Assembly (NCBI GenBank): GCA_905221615.1
Contig: CAJNDT010000143.1
Location: 186,001-250,000, forward strand
Length of the DNA: 64,000 bases
From: Symbiodinium sp. CCMP2592
Taxonomy: Eukaryota; Sar; Dinophyceae; Suessiales; Symbiodiniaceae
Direction of reading: 5' to 3'
In this document: piece after piece, positions 1-10,716 of the stretch
Numbering within the stretch: the first letter of the stretch is position 1
Layout of the letters: every line of letters starts with the position of its first letter
Notes under the pieces: generated by a model
What the model was told of the DNA's origin: nothing
Database searches by the model: none
The model's input: the letters and a program-made list of their open reading frames with translations, nothing else
Position numbers and translations under genes: made by a program

Positions 1-40
1 CAAAGCCCTTTTAGACAATCTACCTTGGTCCGTGACCACG

Positions 41-136
41 AAACCCTAAACCCCCTAAACCCCTAAACCCCTAAACCCCTAAACCCCTAAACCCTAAACC
101 CTAAACCCTAAACCCTAAACCCTAAACCCTAAACCC
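41..136. repeat. Interstitial telomeric block (CCCTAAA)n
   Basis: About twelve copies of CCCTAAA or CCCCTAAA in C-strand orientation. It sits inside the window with unique sequence on both sides, so it is interstitial and not a chromosome end. Confidence 0.9.
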
Positions 137-1002
137 AGCCCAAACCCCTGAGCCCCATATCCGAGACCCTGAACCCCTAAGCCCCAAATCCCAAACCCTA
201 GTCCGTGACACATCCAGGAGACTGGCTGGCGGTCTACGGCAAACAGAACACCAAAAAGCGCGGAAGAGGAAAAGGGAGGAAGCGTTAGAGGTTGTAGGGT
301 ATTTTGTCTGCTTCGGGTTCAGGGTGTAGTCTAGGGTTTAGAGGTTTTGCCAGGCTTCCTATACGCACCCCCAATTCTCGGACAGCCATTCAAAAAGCTA
401 AAGCCCTAAAACGATAAGGGTTTAGGGTTTACAGCTCTATGAACCTTGTGGAGGTTTTGAAAACACAAAGGTTTTTTAAAGAATAAGAAACAGCGCACTC
501 CTTAAAAATCCTATAAAAAACATGTTGACAAAAAGCCTTGTAGCAGGTGACGCCCTTGGCCGGCTTGGCGGCGCCCACGGCTGCAGGGGTCGTCGGGCTC
601 CCGGATATGATTTGGCTGAGGGGTATAGGGTTTAGGGCTTAAGGGGTCTGGGGGTTTAGGCGCTTTAGGGTTTAGGGGTTTAGCTTTCGGATACTATATG
701 GGGGCTTCGGAAGAGACTTAATTTTAGTTTGATCGGAGGGTGGAGGGTCTTACAGCTTATCTCAGGAATTTTGGTGGGTTTTAAATTTTAGGGTCCTCTT
801 GAAGTCTTGAAGTGGGGGTGGGGTGGGGGTGGGTGGGGTGGGTCCTGAGCTTCTCACTCCGGATCTCGACATTCGGATCCTCCACCTCAAGCGGGGTTTA
901 GGGTTTAGGTTATCAAAAACAGACCCCCGAACACCAAGCAAGCAAGCAAGAGACACTTGGAGGCTCATGGGTGTCCCTCATATGAGTCGGAACCACGGTG
1001 GA

Positions 1003-1119
1003 TCCCAGAAAGTTGGAACATGAAATAAGGATGACTACGTAGTGCTAGGACCGCTAGGATTCCCTATGCTTTACCGTAAGGGCATGAGCATAAAGATGTT
1101 CCAACTTTCTGGCTTCTGC
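1003..1119. repeat. Foldback element, IR family M
   Basis: Terminal arms CCCAGAAAGTTGGAACAT and ATGTTCCAACTTTCTGG pair with each other around a loop containing GTGCTAGGATTCC. Relatives lie at 19,613-19,706 and 55,283-55,388. No coding capacity. Confidence 0.8.
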
Positions 1120-1123
1120 TGTA

Positions 1124-1239
1124 TCTAGGATGCCCAGTACTACCCTTATTTCCTTTTTGTAGTCCTAGGTTCCTTTTCATGTTATGGGTAACAAATAGGG
1201 AGCCCTTTTTATTCCTAGGTTACTGGGCATGCTAGGTAT
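1124..1239. repeat. Foldback element, IR family N
   Basis: Arms CTAGGATGCCCAGTA and TACTGGGCATGCTAG enclose paired AAGGAAATAAGGGTA-type segments. A second copy is at 35,059-35,165 inside the Kir gene. It abuts the family M element directly. Confidence 0.75.
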
Positions 1240-1267
1240 AGGTATCCTACCTTACAGCCCTACTTCG

Positions 1268-1351
1268 GTGGATGATATAAATCCTGCATTACCTTGACCC
1301 TAAACTATGGGAACTATGGTTAATGGAAATGCAGGAGCTGTATCATCAACC
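1268..1351. repeat. Foldback element, IR family E
   Basis: Begins GGATGATATAAATCCTGCAT and ends ATCATCAACC. The right arm is diverged, and the element runs straight into CCCTAAA repeats at 1349-1372. Other copies: 36,926-37,031, 43,934-44,032, 46,098-46,196. Confidence 0.75.
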
Positions 1352-1532
1352 CTAAACCCTAAACCCTAAAACCCTACAGATCCCTTAAAGGAACCCTTAA
1401 AGGTACCCCTTATAGATCCTTTAAAGGAACTATCCATCGGCAAGGGGCAAGAGGATCCCCGGGCCGTCGCATCGGATCGTGGCAAGGTATCGTTCGAGGC
1501 TGAAGTGGTGCTTTAGGGGTTTACCTAAACCC

Positions 1533-1603
1533 CGCCAAGTAGGTAAAATAATGGCCCAATACCTATAAACGGCCATTATTCTACAGACTTTGGGGGTCCA
1601 GGC
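1533..1603. repeat. Foldback element, IR family W
   Basis: AAAATAATGGCC on the left pairs with GGCCATTATTCT on the right. A relative with the same core is at 32,533-32,613. Confidence 0.6.
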
Positions 1604-1720
1604 AGTAGGGTTTAGGGTTTAGCTTAGGGGGGGGGTTTGCGAGAGGGAAAGATTGCCCAGAAAAATGGCGATCGGGAGGGGTTTTAGAGCGATCCTTGAT
1701 CGCTACACCCGGGACAACTT

Positions 1721-1806
1721 GCCTTGGGTTAGTGGGGAATGGAGGAATGGGGTACAATTATAATACTATTGCTACCATTCTTCTATTCCCTACTAGCCAA
1801 AGGTAA
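1721..1806. repeat. Foldback element, IR family U
   Basis: GGGAATGGAGGAATGGGG on the left and CCATTCTTCTATTCCC on the right form imperfect arms. A close copy is at 41,190-41,277. Confidence 0.65.
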
Positions 1807-2005
1807 GACAATGTCTATGCCGTGTTGCTTTCCCGCGCTGGTCATGGTCATCGCTCAATCAAGATGATGGATAGCCTGCGCTCCAGATACCTCCGCAACC
1901 CGGGGCGGACAGTGCATCAGCGTCGCCTGGGTGTTGGAACAAGCTCGACAATCTCTCATGCTGCCCATCGTGACACAGTTCCTCATTGTAATTAGCCTTA
2001 ACGTA

Positions 2006-2100
2006 GGGCCTTAATCATTAGAACAGGGTTTTGGGGTTCCTTAGCTTAGTTATAGTATAATGTATGTACCCCCAAAGCCTGTTCTGATTATTAAGGCCCC
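2006..2100. repeat. Foldback element, IR family A
   Basis: Arms GGGCCTTAATCATTAGAACA and TGTTCTGATTATTAAGGCCC are near-perfect inverted repeats. It starts directly after a short hydrophobic reading frame whose last codons are followed by GTAGGGCC, a possible splice donor. Family A also occurs at 34,154-34,252, 56,205-56,400, 58,553-58,672 and 62,120-62,205. Confidence 0.75.
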
Positions 2101-2210
2101 TACATGATCGATTTAGATGGGCTTGCTGCAGGGGAGTTCCAGCTGCCTGTGGAGGGCCGGCGGAGTGTCGGATTTTAGGCGTCTAAGGGTTTGGGATCAG
2201 GAGTTTAGGG

Positions 2211-2314
2211 TTAACCTTAACTTAATTAACCCTGAAGAACCTACCTTTTTAAGGACTTATATGAGAAAATCATAATAGGGAACCCTAAAAAGGTAGGTTC
2301 TTTAGGGTTAAGGA
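2211..2314. repeat. Foldback element, IR family B
   Basis: TTAACCCTGAAGAACCTACC and GGTAGGTTCTTTAGGGTTAA form the arms; the loop carries an AAATCATAATAGGGAA core shared by all family members. Nested copies suggest target duplication of TA, which would fit a Tc1/mariner-type MITE (inference). Confidence 0.8.
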
Positions 2315-2952
2315 AGGGCTTAGGGGAAGACTTGGCGCGGATTAGGGCGTGATCTTTGGCAGGGCATAGGCAGTGGCGCAAACTCTCATCAACCCTGAGC
2401 CATGAATCTTGAACCATACAAACCGAACGTTCCCCACCCTAAACCCTGAAACCCGGAACCCTAAACCCTAAACCCAGAACCCTCGTGTGCCTTTGAAGTT
2501 TTCTTCCTCGAGGTCTTGCTCGCCGTTTCAGGCAGGTGGAGCCGGGAGAAGTGTGTGGAATCTCCTCTCTGATCTCAAAGACTTCGAATTTTCATAAATC
2601 CCGTAATGTGGGAGCCTTTAAATACCAATAGGGTTCCCTTTAATGGCATCCTTAATGGGTTCTATAAGGGATCTATAGAAGGGCTTCTATTTTAGGGGCC
2701 GAAGTACTTACCTCCACTATCCAGAAGGCTCCTTCCTACAAATGTATGAGCAAATACCCCAGCACCTTTGTCTAATTATTAAGGCCAAGTACCCACAAAG
2801 GACCCCTTTATAGAGAGCTTTATTCCAATTATTAAGGCCCCTATATTAGGCAGTAGGCACACGCACTGTCCTTGATTTATGTTGGTGCGTTGGCGCTGAC
2901 CGTTGCAATTTACTTAGCCATAGTTATTGTTGGTGGCTATGGCCTAAGTTGT

Positions 2953-3113
2953 AAACCCCTATACCTTAAACCTGAACCCTCCTGAACCCTAAGCCCTGAA
3001 CCCTCAACCCTGAACCCTAAACCCTGAACCCCTGAACCCTAAACCCTGAACCCTAAACCCTAAACCCTGAACCCTAAAGCTTAAGCTCTGAACCCTAAAC
3101 CCTAAACCCTATC
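2953..3113. repeat. Interstitial telomeric block with CCCTGAA variants
   Basis: Alternating CCCTAAA and CCCTGAA units in C-strand orientation. The A-to-G variant at one position is common here, showing decay or variant synthesis of the heptamer. Confidence 0.85.
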
Positions 3114-4347
3114 CCCTCAGTCGCTGCTTGAAGGAGGTGGTCGACAGTGTTTCACAAGAGAACCCTTAAACCCAAACCCATCATGTTCGATTCTGTGTAT
3201 AGCTGACACGTCCGGGCGGGGGGTGGGGGGGGGTGATCGACTTCGATCACTTCTAGACGGGCCCTAAACCCTAAACCCTAAACCCTGAGATCCTTTTTGG
3301 GTTGCCTTGGGGCAGTGGCTTGCTCATGTGCTCCGGAATGTCTTAGGTGGATGGACTTCCCGCCTTGTCAGCAATGATGATTACAAGAGATACGGGGGTT
3401 TTGACAGAAGCCGTGCTACGTCTTTCGGGAGGAGAAAGCCGTGCTACTGTAGGTCGTCTTTAGGGAAGAAAAAGCTGAACACCAGGGAGTTGCCACGTTC
3501 TTTGTGTGACTGAATGTCATAAGGGTGTCTTGCTTCTGATCCAGAAGGCTCTCGTAGATAAGCCGCAAGTGAGTCTTCAATTGCGTGCGTGATGTGTTCA
3601 TGCGTCCTGACAGGTGTCCGGCGGATGGGCTACAGGAGGCATCTTCGGGGACGTGGCATAACGCACTCTCATTTTGTTTCGTGTTGGACAGATGCGTTCT
3701 GAGTAATGGCAACAAAAATTTCTGAGTGGGCAGAGCAATGCCGACAGGAAGGCAATTGATAAATCATACAATATAGAGTACGTCTTCTGCCCCTGCCAAG
3801 CATTGCATCGTGCAGGGCCGCAAGGCCGTAGACACAACCCCTAAACCCTGAACACTAAATCGTAAAACCCTTAAGCCAAAATCATGTGCACGCGATCCCT
3901 CATGCCGGAGGACGCTTTAAGAGACAACTGTCCCCCAAGCTGTGAGGAATCCGGCACGAAGCCTCAAAGGGGATGAGACGGGTCCCACAGTACTACTCTG
4001 GGAATGTATCCCAAAAGATTTTCAATTTAGGGTTTTGGGGAGTAGTATATGTGGACCCTCCTGGAATCTAAGTACGTTTACATGTTTCGGTCACCAAAGA
4101 GAACTTCAGTCTCTCTTTCCGCCTGTCGTTTCTGGGTTTGAAAGTTCGGTTTAGGGTTTAGGGTTTAGGGTTCAGCAGCTGAGCCAGAGCCATTGCCAAT
4201 GGGAGAACGTTAAGCTTTTGCCTTGACATATCTGGTGTTGGAGTTCTTCTGGTTGGCTCTCAGGGCTTTAACTTTTTGGGTTTGATTATGAACTATAATA
4301 CGGAGTCTAAAGTTTAACTTGTAGGACGTCAGTGCTGGCGACTCGTA

Positions 4348-4773
4348 TTACAGATTCGGGTCCACTGTGCTTTTGGGTTCCAATGCTGAGGAAGGGGTGT
4401 CAGATGTCCGTCGCTTTGCCAAGCTGGTTGGACAAGCCAGGATGACCAGGGCTTTCAATGAGATCCCCATCGTGGAGGAAGAACTGAACAGGACGTGCCG
4501 GGCGACGAGGATCCGAGAGAGGACCCGGCAGATCCAACCGGGGTGGAAGAGGAGCTGCCGGCTTTCAACGGGGACACTGGCGTTGCAGGGATGGCGAGGC
4601 AGGCTTTCAAGACGGTGCTGGATTGGGGGCGCTCCAGAAATGTCCTTAGGGGCAGAAGTTACGTGGCACCCACCGCAAAGGCACATCCACTGAAGCCGCC
4701 AGGAGATGAGGTGCCCACCATTGAACAGCAGCTGATCGAGGAATCGAGGACTTGGAGCCTGATGAGAACATGA
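4348..4773 (+). pseudogene. Unrecognised coding scrap with a frame change
   Basis: An open frame from about 4349 reads as ordinary protein (acidic, with RFAKLVGQARMTRAFNEIP) until about 4490. From 4495 the neighbouring frame takes over with an equally protein-like acidic stretch and the segment AFKTVLDWGRSRNVLRG, ending at 4773. The switch suggests a small indel or an unrecognised intron. I do not recognise the family. AT-rich filler and a dinucleotide tract follow. It could be one or two exons of a live gene. Confidence 0.35.
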
Positions 4774-4974
4774 TGAAGAAGAGAGCCGTTACTGTGGCCG
4801 TATAAGTGCTATCTTGACAGATCGGTTACAACTCCAGAATCCAAGACCCGACTCATTTTCATGAACGAGTATCTCTTGCATCCATCACTTACGTGCTCCT
4901 AGGAATTATTCTGTATTTACACTGTAATATCGAGAAGACTGACGATCATTGTTAATATTGGTTATTGTTATCAT

Positions 4975-5042
4975 ATTCATATATATATATATATATAGAC
5001 ACCCACATATTTATATACATACATATACATATATGTATGTAT
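4975..5042. repeat. AT/ATAC simple repeat
   Basis: Runs of TA followed by TACA units; low-complexity. Short open frames here are artefacts of the repeat. Confidence 0.8.
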
Positions 5043-5333
5043 GAGTTCAGTGCATCTGGATCACGCAAGGCGGTCGCGCTTCCGCACGCGGAGGCAGGCC
5101 AAGGCTCGGGATGCTTTGCGAGTTTCCGAACATTAGGGTACCTTTAACGGGATCGTTTAAGGGTTTCTCAAAGGGATCTATAAGAGTTCCATAGAGGGTT
5201 CAGGGTTTAGGGATTAGGATTTAGGGTCATTTGGGAGCTTGCGAAAATTAGGGTCTATAGGGTCCCTTTAAGGGATCCTTAGGGGTTCCTTTAAGGGATC
5301 CGTAAGGGATCTATAGGGTGTGGCTTTTAGCAT

Positions 5334-5500
5334 ACCCAGAGACTCCAATGTCCCTTATTTAAGGAATATACCTTAGGGTTCCTTATTGAAGGGATCTATA
5401 TAAAAGGATTCTATAAGGGAATATGTTCTTTAAACCACATTACGGACCCTACTATAATCTCAGGTATATTCCTGAATCAAGGGATATTAGAGTCTCTGGG
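5334..5500. repeat. Foldback element, IR family D
   Basis: Arms CCCAGAGACTCCAATGTCCC and GGGATATTAGAGTCTCTGGG. Longer than the usual 105-110 bp of this family. Copies recur at 38,243, 39,412, 44,547, 56,257, 57,670, 61,891 and 62,304. Confidence 0.75.
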
Positions 5501-5859
5501 AACCCTAAACTCCAGTTGCCCAAGGCTGCAGACCCCGACCCTCGATTCATAAAGGTACGTTGTCCGTCAAACCTTGGGCATCAGAATAGCCCAAAAGCCT
5601 TGTATAATTTGGTCTTTGGACCCAAAAGCCTTAATGCATGAGTCCTTAGATGCCTAGGGAAATTGTATCGGAGCAGAACTGACCTTTTGATGCTGCTACT
5701 TCAGGCATCATGGGACTTAGTATGACTGGACCCATGCCTGTCGAAGCCCTAAACGACACTTAAACGCCGAACTTCCCGAAAGTTGCCAGTGCTAAGGCGA
5801 AGGGCATGCTGAAGCGGCCGGCGGCAACGATGAAAGGGGGGTTTAGGGTTTAGGGTTTA

Positions 5860-6350
5860 GAAAGCTCAAAAGACCCGACAGCCTTGCATCCGGATACTTT
5901 GGCCCATTGGATTCCGACGAGGAAGCTGTCCCCAGTCTGACCAGTGTATCATTGCCGGACTCGCCAGCATCCGAAGTGGAGACCAACAGGGCTGCCGAAG
6001 TGCGGCTGCCCGAGCCGCAGCCTCCGAGCCGGAGGTTGATGCTGAGGCCGCCGCCCCCGGAGATGATCCCGAGATCGAGCACTACGGCTGCAGCAAGTGC
6101 AGGAAAGCGATGTTCGGATGTGCACAGTGCCAGAAATGGGCAAATGAAAACAGAAGGGGCTGGTTTTGCACTCGGGACAGGAAGGTCGCGAAGGCCAAGG
6201 CCAAGCCAAAGCAGTGAACAACTAGCTCGGTCTCACTGGATCAAGAAGCTTTGCAAGCTGATCAAAGGCAATTGTGGGGACATCGCAAATCGCCTGGCTT
6301 CCGGAACAATCTTCGGCAGACTATGGATAGCATATTTGGTGCCTAAAGTA
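5860..6350 (+). pseudogene. Cys-rich (CxxC...CxxC) protein fragment with a frame change
   Basis: The first part (from about 5905) is acidic and Ser/Pro-rich. The second part, in another frame from about 6027, contains HYGCSKCRKAMFGCAQCQKW, an arrangement of paired Cys that looks metal-binding, followed by a Lys/Ala tail and a stop at 6215-6217. A third protein-like stretch (about 6227-6343) ends at TAA. I recall similar HYGCSKCR motifs from dinoflagellate predicted proteins, but the function is unknown to me. The frame switches point to decay or missed introns. No start codon can be assigned. Confidence 0.4.
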
Positions 6351-6429
6351 GATTGGCCGAGGCTGGGAACTTCAAACCCGTACGGATCCCGTGAGAACCC
6401 TTAAATTCGCCGCAAACCTTCAAGTAAAG

Positions 6430-6640
6430 AAACCCCTAAACCCGAAACGCGAAACTCTAAACCCTAAACTCCCTACCCTAAACCCTAAACTCCCTAAATC
6501 CTAAACCCTAAACCCCTAAACCCTAAACCCCCAACCCCTAACCCCTTAACCCCAGCCCGTAAACCCAAAACCCCAGCCCCTAAACCCTATAACCCTAGAC
6601 CTTAAACCCTTAAACCCTATAAACCCTAACCCCCAATCCG
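6430..6640. repeat. Interstitial telomeric block, degenerate
   Basis: C-strand units CCCTAAA, CCCCTAAA and CCCTATAA with many variants; no genes inside. Confidence 0.85.
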
Positions 6641-6738
6641 TTTCCAAACCCTTAAACCAACAAAAACACCCTAAGGCTCAGAATAGCCCAAAAGCCTTGT
6701 ACAGTATGGTCTTTGGGCCCAAAAGCCTTAATATATGG

Positions 6739-6830
6739 CTGGTTGCCAATATTAGGGTCCCTTTTTGGATCCTTAATATAGTACGGCACCTATTAATATT
6801 TAGGGTACATAATGTTGACAACCACCCATA
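6739..6830. repeat. Foldback element, IR family I
   Basis: GGCTGGTTGCCAATATTAGG on the left pairs imperfectly with the TGTTGACAACCACCCA end on the right. Better preserved copies are at 20,474, 41,859 and 58,896. Confidence 0.65.
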
Positions 6831-7010
6831 TGAGTCCTTAATATCTGAGTCCTTAGATGCCTAATCCCTATAGATCCCTTTAAAGGACACCTTATACATC
6901 CCTTTAAAGGAACCCTACAGTGAGTCCTTAGATGCCTTAGGGCGAAGCGGCTCGAAGCCTCCACGGTAGCCTGAAGGCTCCTCCTCCCCTCACCAGCGAC
7001 ATGGAGGCAC

Positions 7011-7270
7011 GGCTTAGGGATTTAGGGGTTTGTGGTGCAGGGGTCTAGGGTTTGGGATGTGGGGGTTTAGGGTGCAGGGGTTTAGGGGTTTAGGGCTTAG
7101 GGATTTAGGGGTTGTAGGGATTTAGGGGTTTGGGGTGTGCATAGGGGTTTAGGGTTTCGGGGTGTACGGGTTTAGGGTTCGGGGTGTAGGGATTTAGGGT
7201 TTAGGGTGTCGGCGTTTTGGGGTGTAGGGGTTTGGGGTTTTAGGGGTTTAGGGATTTGGGGTTTAGCTTC
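7011..7270. repeat. Interstitial telomeric block, G-strand orientation
   Basis: TTTAGGG, TTTAGGGG and GGGGTGTAGGG variants on the plus strand; orientation is opposite to the 6430-6640 block. Confidence 0.85.
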
Positions 7271-7299
7271 GAAAACCAAACGTACGGGTCGGAATCAGT

Positions 7300-7615
7300 A
7301 ACTGTGCAGAACAACTGTTTCACCCACTCAAATTTTTGGAGACATCGATTGCCATGGAGCTTGGTGGCGTTCCAAACACCAATGCTCACATGTATGAGTT
7401 GGGGCCTAGGGCTTGGATGCCAACTGACGAAGACACGTGCGCTCTGCACGATATCGGAGCTGCCACCTACTTCACCTCACAGCGCTTGGAAGAGCGTATC
7501 ATGGAGCAGGTGAGGGCGGTTGGTGGTGGCGGCACAGCTGCGATCGACTGTGACATCACACGTCAAGGCGATTACATTGTGCACGAGTTTGGCACCGGTG
7601 GCGTAGAAGCTTTCC
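7300..7615 (+). CDS. Hypothetical exon, family not recognised
   Basis: A protein-like open frame runs from about 7336 (ATG in frame) through segments such as GTAAIDCDITRQGDYIVHEF, and becomes low-complexity and hydrophobic after about 7612, where an intron may begin. Amino-acid composition is balanced, unlike the telomeric shadow frames around it. It lies just downstream of a TTTAGGG block. I cannot assign a family; it may be one exon of a gene or a relic. Confidence 0.35.
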
Positions 7616-8207
7616 TTGAATATGTTTATCGTTTTTCTTATTTATACTTACATTACACCCGTGTGGAGCCCTGCTCCCCCAAATCCTTATTCAAATTATG
7701 AGGTTGTCTGAATTTTGGCTATTTCCATAGGCGGTATGCAAAAACTTTCAGGGGCAGGTACGACTTTATCAGGAACGTACAGGACTTTGTAGGTACAGGA
7801 GGCCGGTTGAAGGCATCCTTCAGGGTCTACAAAGGGTTTATCCTGTTTTAACTAATCAGGGCGTTGTGGAGGTTGTATGCGGGCTATCTTCAAGAATCGT
7901 ATCACGAAGTTTAGAAGTGTTTTGTGCAGCTTCTGAGCGGGTCGTGTACGCGTTTCGTAGGGGTCTTATACAGCGTGAGAGAAAGTCGTCGTGAAGGTCT
8001 GCATGTCGGCCTCGCACTACAATTACTACGTGTTTTACATGTTGTTACTATCCTGATTACTACTACGCGTTACTGTTACTATTTCTGCTACGACGACGAC
8101 GACTACTACTACCACTACTGCGATACCATATACTTACTACAGCTACTACTATCAAATTGCGCTACATGTTCTTCCTTACATAACTACTGTTCTCATTGCA
8201 GTTACTC

Positions 8208-8406
8208 CCTAAGGGTCCATGTACTCATATAATATATACATTGGCCTTAAAGTATTCCCTATATAGGTACATTGGGCCCAATGTATACCTTAACCCCACG
8301 TCACCTACCTTTTATGGATTTATATACAGAAATCATATTAGGGAACCCTAAAAAGGTAGGTTCCTTAGGGTCCAGGTATGCTATATGGGTACATGGACCC
8401 TAAGGG
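8208..8406. repeat. Foldback element, IR family L, carrying a nested family B element
   Basis: Outer arms CCTAAGGGTCCATGTACTCA and GGGTACATGGACCCTAAGGG belong to family L (intact copies at 35,629 and 40,819). The interior from 8287 to 8377 is a complete family B element. Confidence 0.75.
8287..8377. repeat. Foldback element, IR family B, nested in family L
   Basis: CACCTACCTTTTATGG and CCCTAAAAAGGTAGGTTCC are the inner arms around the diagnostic AAATCATATTAGGGAA core. It is flanked by TAT on both sides. Confidence 0.75.
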
Positions 8407-8914
8407 ACTGTTATCAACATGGTACTGCAGCTTGTGGCCCGCGGCGTGGCTGAGTTTGCCGCCTTGGTTTCAAAATTTTATGCTACAGGATTTCAGGCTT
8501 GATATAGAACACTATGACTATAACTACTATAACATAAGAAAATCTAGAATATACTACAACATACTGAAAAATGTGATGTATGCCGAAGACTGTTGAGACG
8601 CTCATCCATCAACCTTCAACCGTTCAACCCCAAAACCGGAACATGAAACTCTGTACCCGTTGCCCTAAAGACGGAAACCCCTGGCCCCTAAAACCTTTAA
8701 ACCTTGGCAAGCGAATCTTCTGTTCGATATTCTCCAACCGTAACAAGCCTCAAACTTTCAAACCCGGCCCGACTAAACCCTAGTGCCCGGGGCCCTGAGC
8801 CCTCAACCCCAAACCCTAAGCGGTGAAGCCATCCAACCCCCTTATAGCCATGTGTCACCTGCAGAAAACCTTATCCAACGCGATAAGCCCGAGGAATCCT
8901 CATAAAAGCGCTCT

Positions 8915-9025
8915 TCTAGGTTGAGTAGTACCCTTTTGCCCTTTGTATTTTAGGGTCCCCTTATCATAAGCCAATAGTAGGAAAAAGGGTACCCTGATTG
9001 AAAAGGTCCTACTCCGGAACCTAGT
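8915..9025. repeat. Foldback element, IR family J
   Basis: TAGTACCCTTTTGCCC on the left and GGAAAAAGGGTACCCTG on the right; a CAATAGTAGGA core. Relatives at 14,315, 18,842, 42,065 and 46,748. Confidence 0.65.
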
Positions 9026-9174
9026 TTTTAAAGTCCTTACAGGACGCTCCTCAAACTCACTGAACCTACTCGACAATCCTACGAATTCAAAAGCTCCTGA
9101 TAGGCCCAGCTACGACCGAAAAGGGACTGGACCCCACAGAAGCGCGAGCAGAGCCTTGACTTTGAGGCTTTGTA

Positions 9175-9390
9175 CTTGGAGGATCATGGGACTTAGTAAG
9201 TATGATTATAAGTACCTTAATTGGGTTTATAAGTAGTTTTATAAGTATAGTTACCCGAATAATATCCTTACCTTAACCCCACGTAACCTACCTTTTTAAG
9301 GACTTATATAAAGAAATCATATTGGGCAACCCTAAAAAGGCAGGTTCCTTAGGGTCCAGGTAGTTACTAAGTTCCATGATCCTTTAAGTA
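9175..9390. repeat. Foldback element, IR family F, carrying a nested family B element
   Basis: Outer arms GGATCATGGGACTTAGTAAG and GTTACTAAGTTCCATGATCC belong to family F. The B element occupies 9266-9360. Intact family F copies elsewhere read continuously across the insertion point. Confidence 0.8.
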
Positions 9391-9826
9391 TCTTTCGGGC
9401 TTTAGGGTTCAGGGTTTAAGATTGTACATCTAGGGCTCAGGGCTTTCAGTGGTCAGTGATTCCAGGGTTTGGGGTTAGGGATTTAGGGTTACGGTCTCCT
9501 AGATTTTTTGGTAGGGTTCGTTAAGAGTTGTGTAGGGTTTTCTGTGGTGTGTCTTTTTAGGGTGCTCATTCTTGACCAGTGTCACCAAGGGCCGTACAGG
9601 GTTTTGGGGGTGGAGGGGTTTACAGGTGTACTGTACTACAGGGGCCTCAAGAATTACCTATACTAGTTGTGTTTTTTTGGGAGGGGTCCCTATTCTTTTT
9701 TTGTATAATGGGCCCCAACACCGTATTCTAATTTTCAAGGCCACTATATTACTTTAGGGGTTTGGGTTCCTGTTGGCGTACAGGGTCCTACAAGGACTTC
9801 TAGTGCAAGCCTTTTGAATCCGACCC

Positions 9827-9934
9827 TACTTGAAGGTTAAGGGTTAGTCATAAGTGGGGTTATAAGTCCCCTAATATGGGTAATAAGTATATAGTTACCC
9901 TACTTATAACCTGACTATAACTACCCATGAACGT
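9827..9934. repeat. Foldback element, IR family G
   Basis: Imperfect arms around GTTATAAGTCCCCTAATATG. The right end ACTACCCATGAACG is truncated compared with copies at 12,080, 50,718 and 51,811. Confidence 0.65.
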
Positions 9935-10491
9935 TTGGCGCTCTATGTCTATGTGTCACCACATAGACCTCACCCCCAAACCCAAAAGCCCTCACACCCT
10001 TACGCCCAAGCCGCCAAGGTTCACGGAGCGCCCCTGGAGATTCTATGCGCGGGGGGGGGAATGGCAAGAGGTGGGGCTCCACCCCAGACCCCAGGGTTTG
10101 TGCGGGTCAACGCGAGAAAGGGTGCTGAACAAGGGTTGTCGGGGCTTGTGGGTTTTATAGCTACAAGTAGGTTGGGGTTGATGTGGATACTATTGTGGTT
10201 GTAGACGGGTTCTATCCGCGTTTAGTGGACTCTGCTTTCCTTTCGGTTTAGGCGTCACTGGTTGGCGTTGAGATTTGGATGCACACAAGGGACCATCGGT
10301 AAGTCGGCATGTAGGCGTCTGAATTAAATTAGGGTTCTAAACAGATGTACTTCCAGTTACCTTAAGCCTTACACGCAACAGCTGTTGCTGGTTTCCGCGG
10401 CAAAAATGTTCCAGCTGTCACGAAAAGATGGGCTATGTGCGGCGGAAATGTTATGCTGGCATCACCCGGTGCTCTTTGCATGTGCATGGAA

Positions 10492-10716
10492 ACCCTAAAC
10501 CCTAAACCCCTAAACCCTAAACCCCTACACTTTAAACCCCTAAACCCTAAACCCTAAACCCCTAAACCCTAAACCCCTAACCAGCTTCGCTCGATCGTGG
10601 GGTCGATGACACGGTTTAGGGTTTAGGGGTTAGGGGTTAGGGTTTAGGGGTTCAGGGTTTAGGGTTTAGGGGTTTGGGGGTTTGGGGGTTTAGGGTTTTA
10701 GGGTTTAGGGGTTTGC
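10492..10716. repeat. Two opposed telomeric blocks
   Basis: CCCTAAA units (10,492-10,580), a short spacer of unique sequence, then TTTAGGG units (10,611-10,716). The G-strands point away from each other, the reverse of the arrangement at 44,403-44,444. Confidence 0.85.

Larger units (their letters stand above)
1..4340. other. Repeat-rich region without a confident gene
   Basis: This stretch holds telomere-type blocks (41-136, 2953-3113, 3263-3290), several foldback elements annotated separately, and unique filler. One short reading frame at about 1905-1978 looks hydrophobic and protein-like but has no assignable family. I see no complete gene. Confidence 0.6.

Noticed and set aside
1-140. 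Chromosome end
   Set aside because: The telomeric run is short, starts after 40 unique bases and is followed by unique sequence; dozens of similar blocks lie inside the window.
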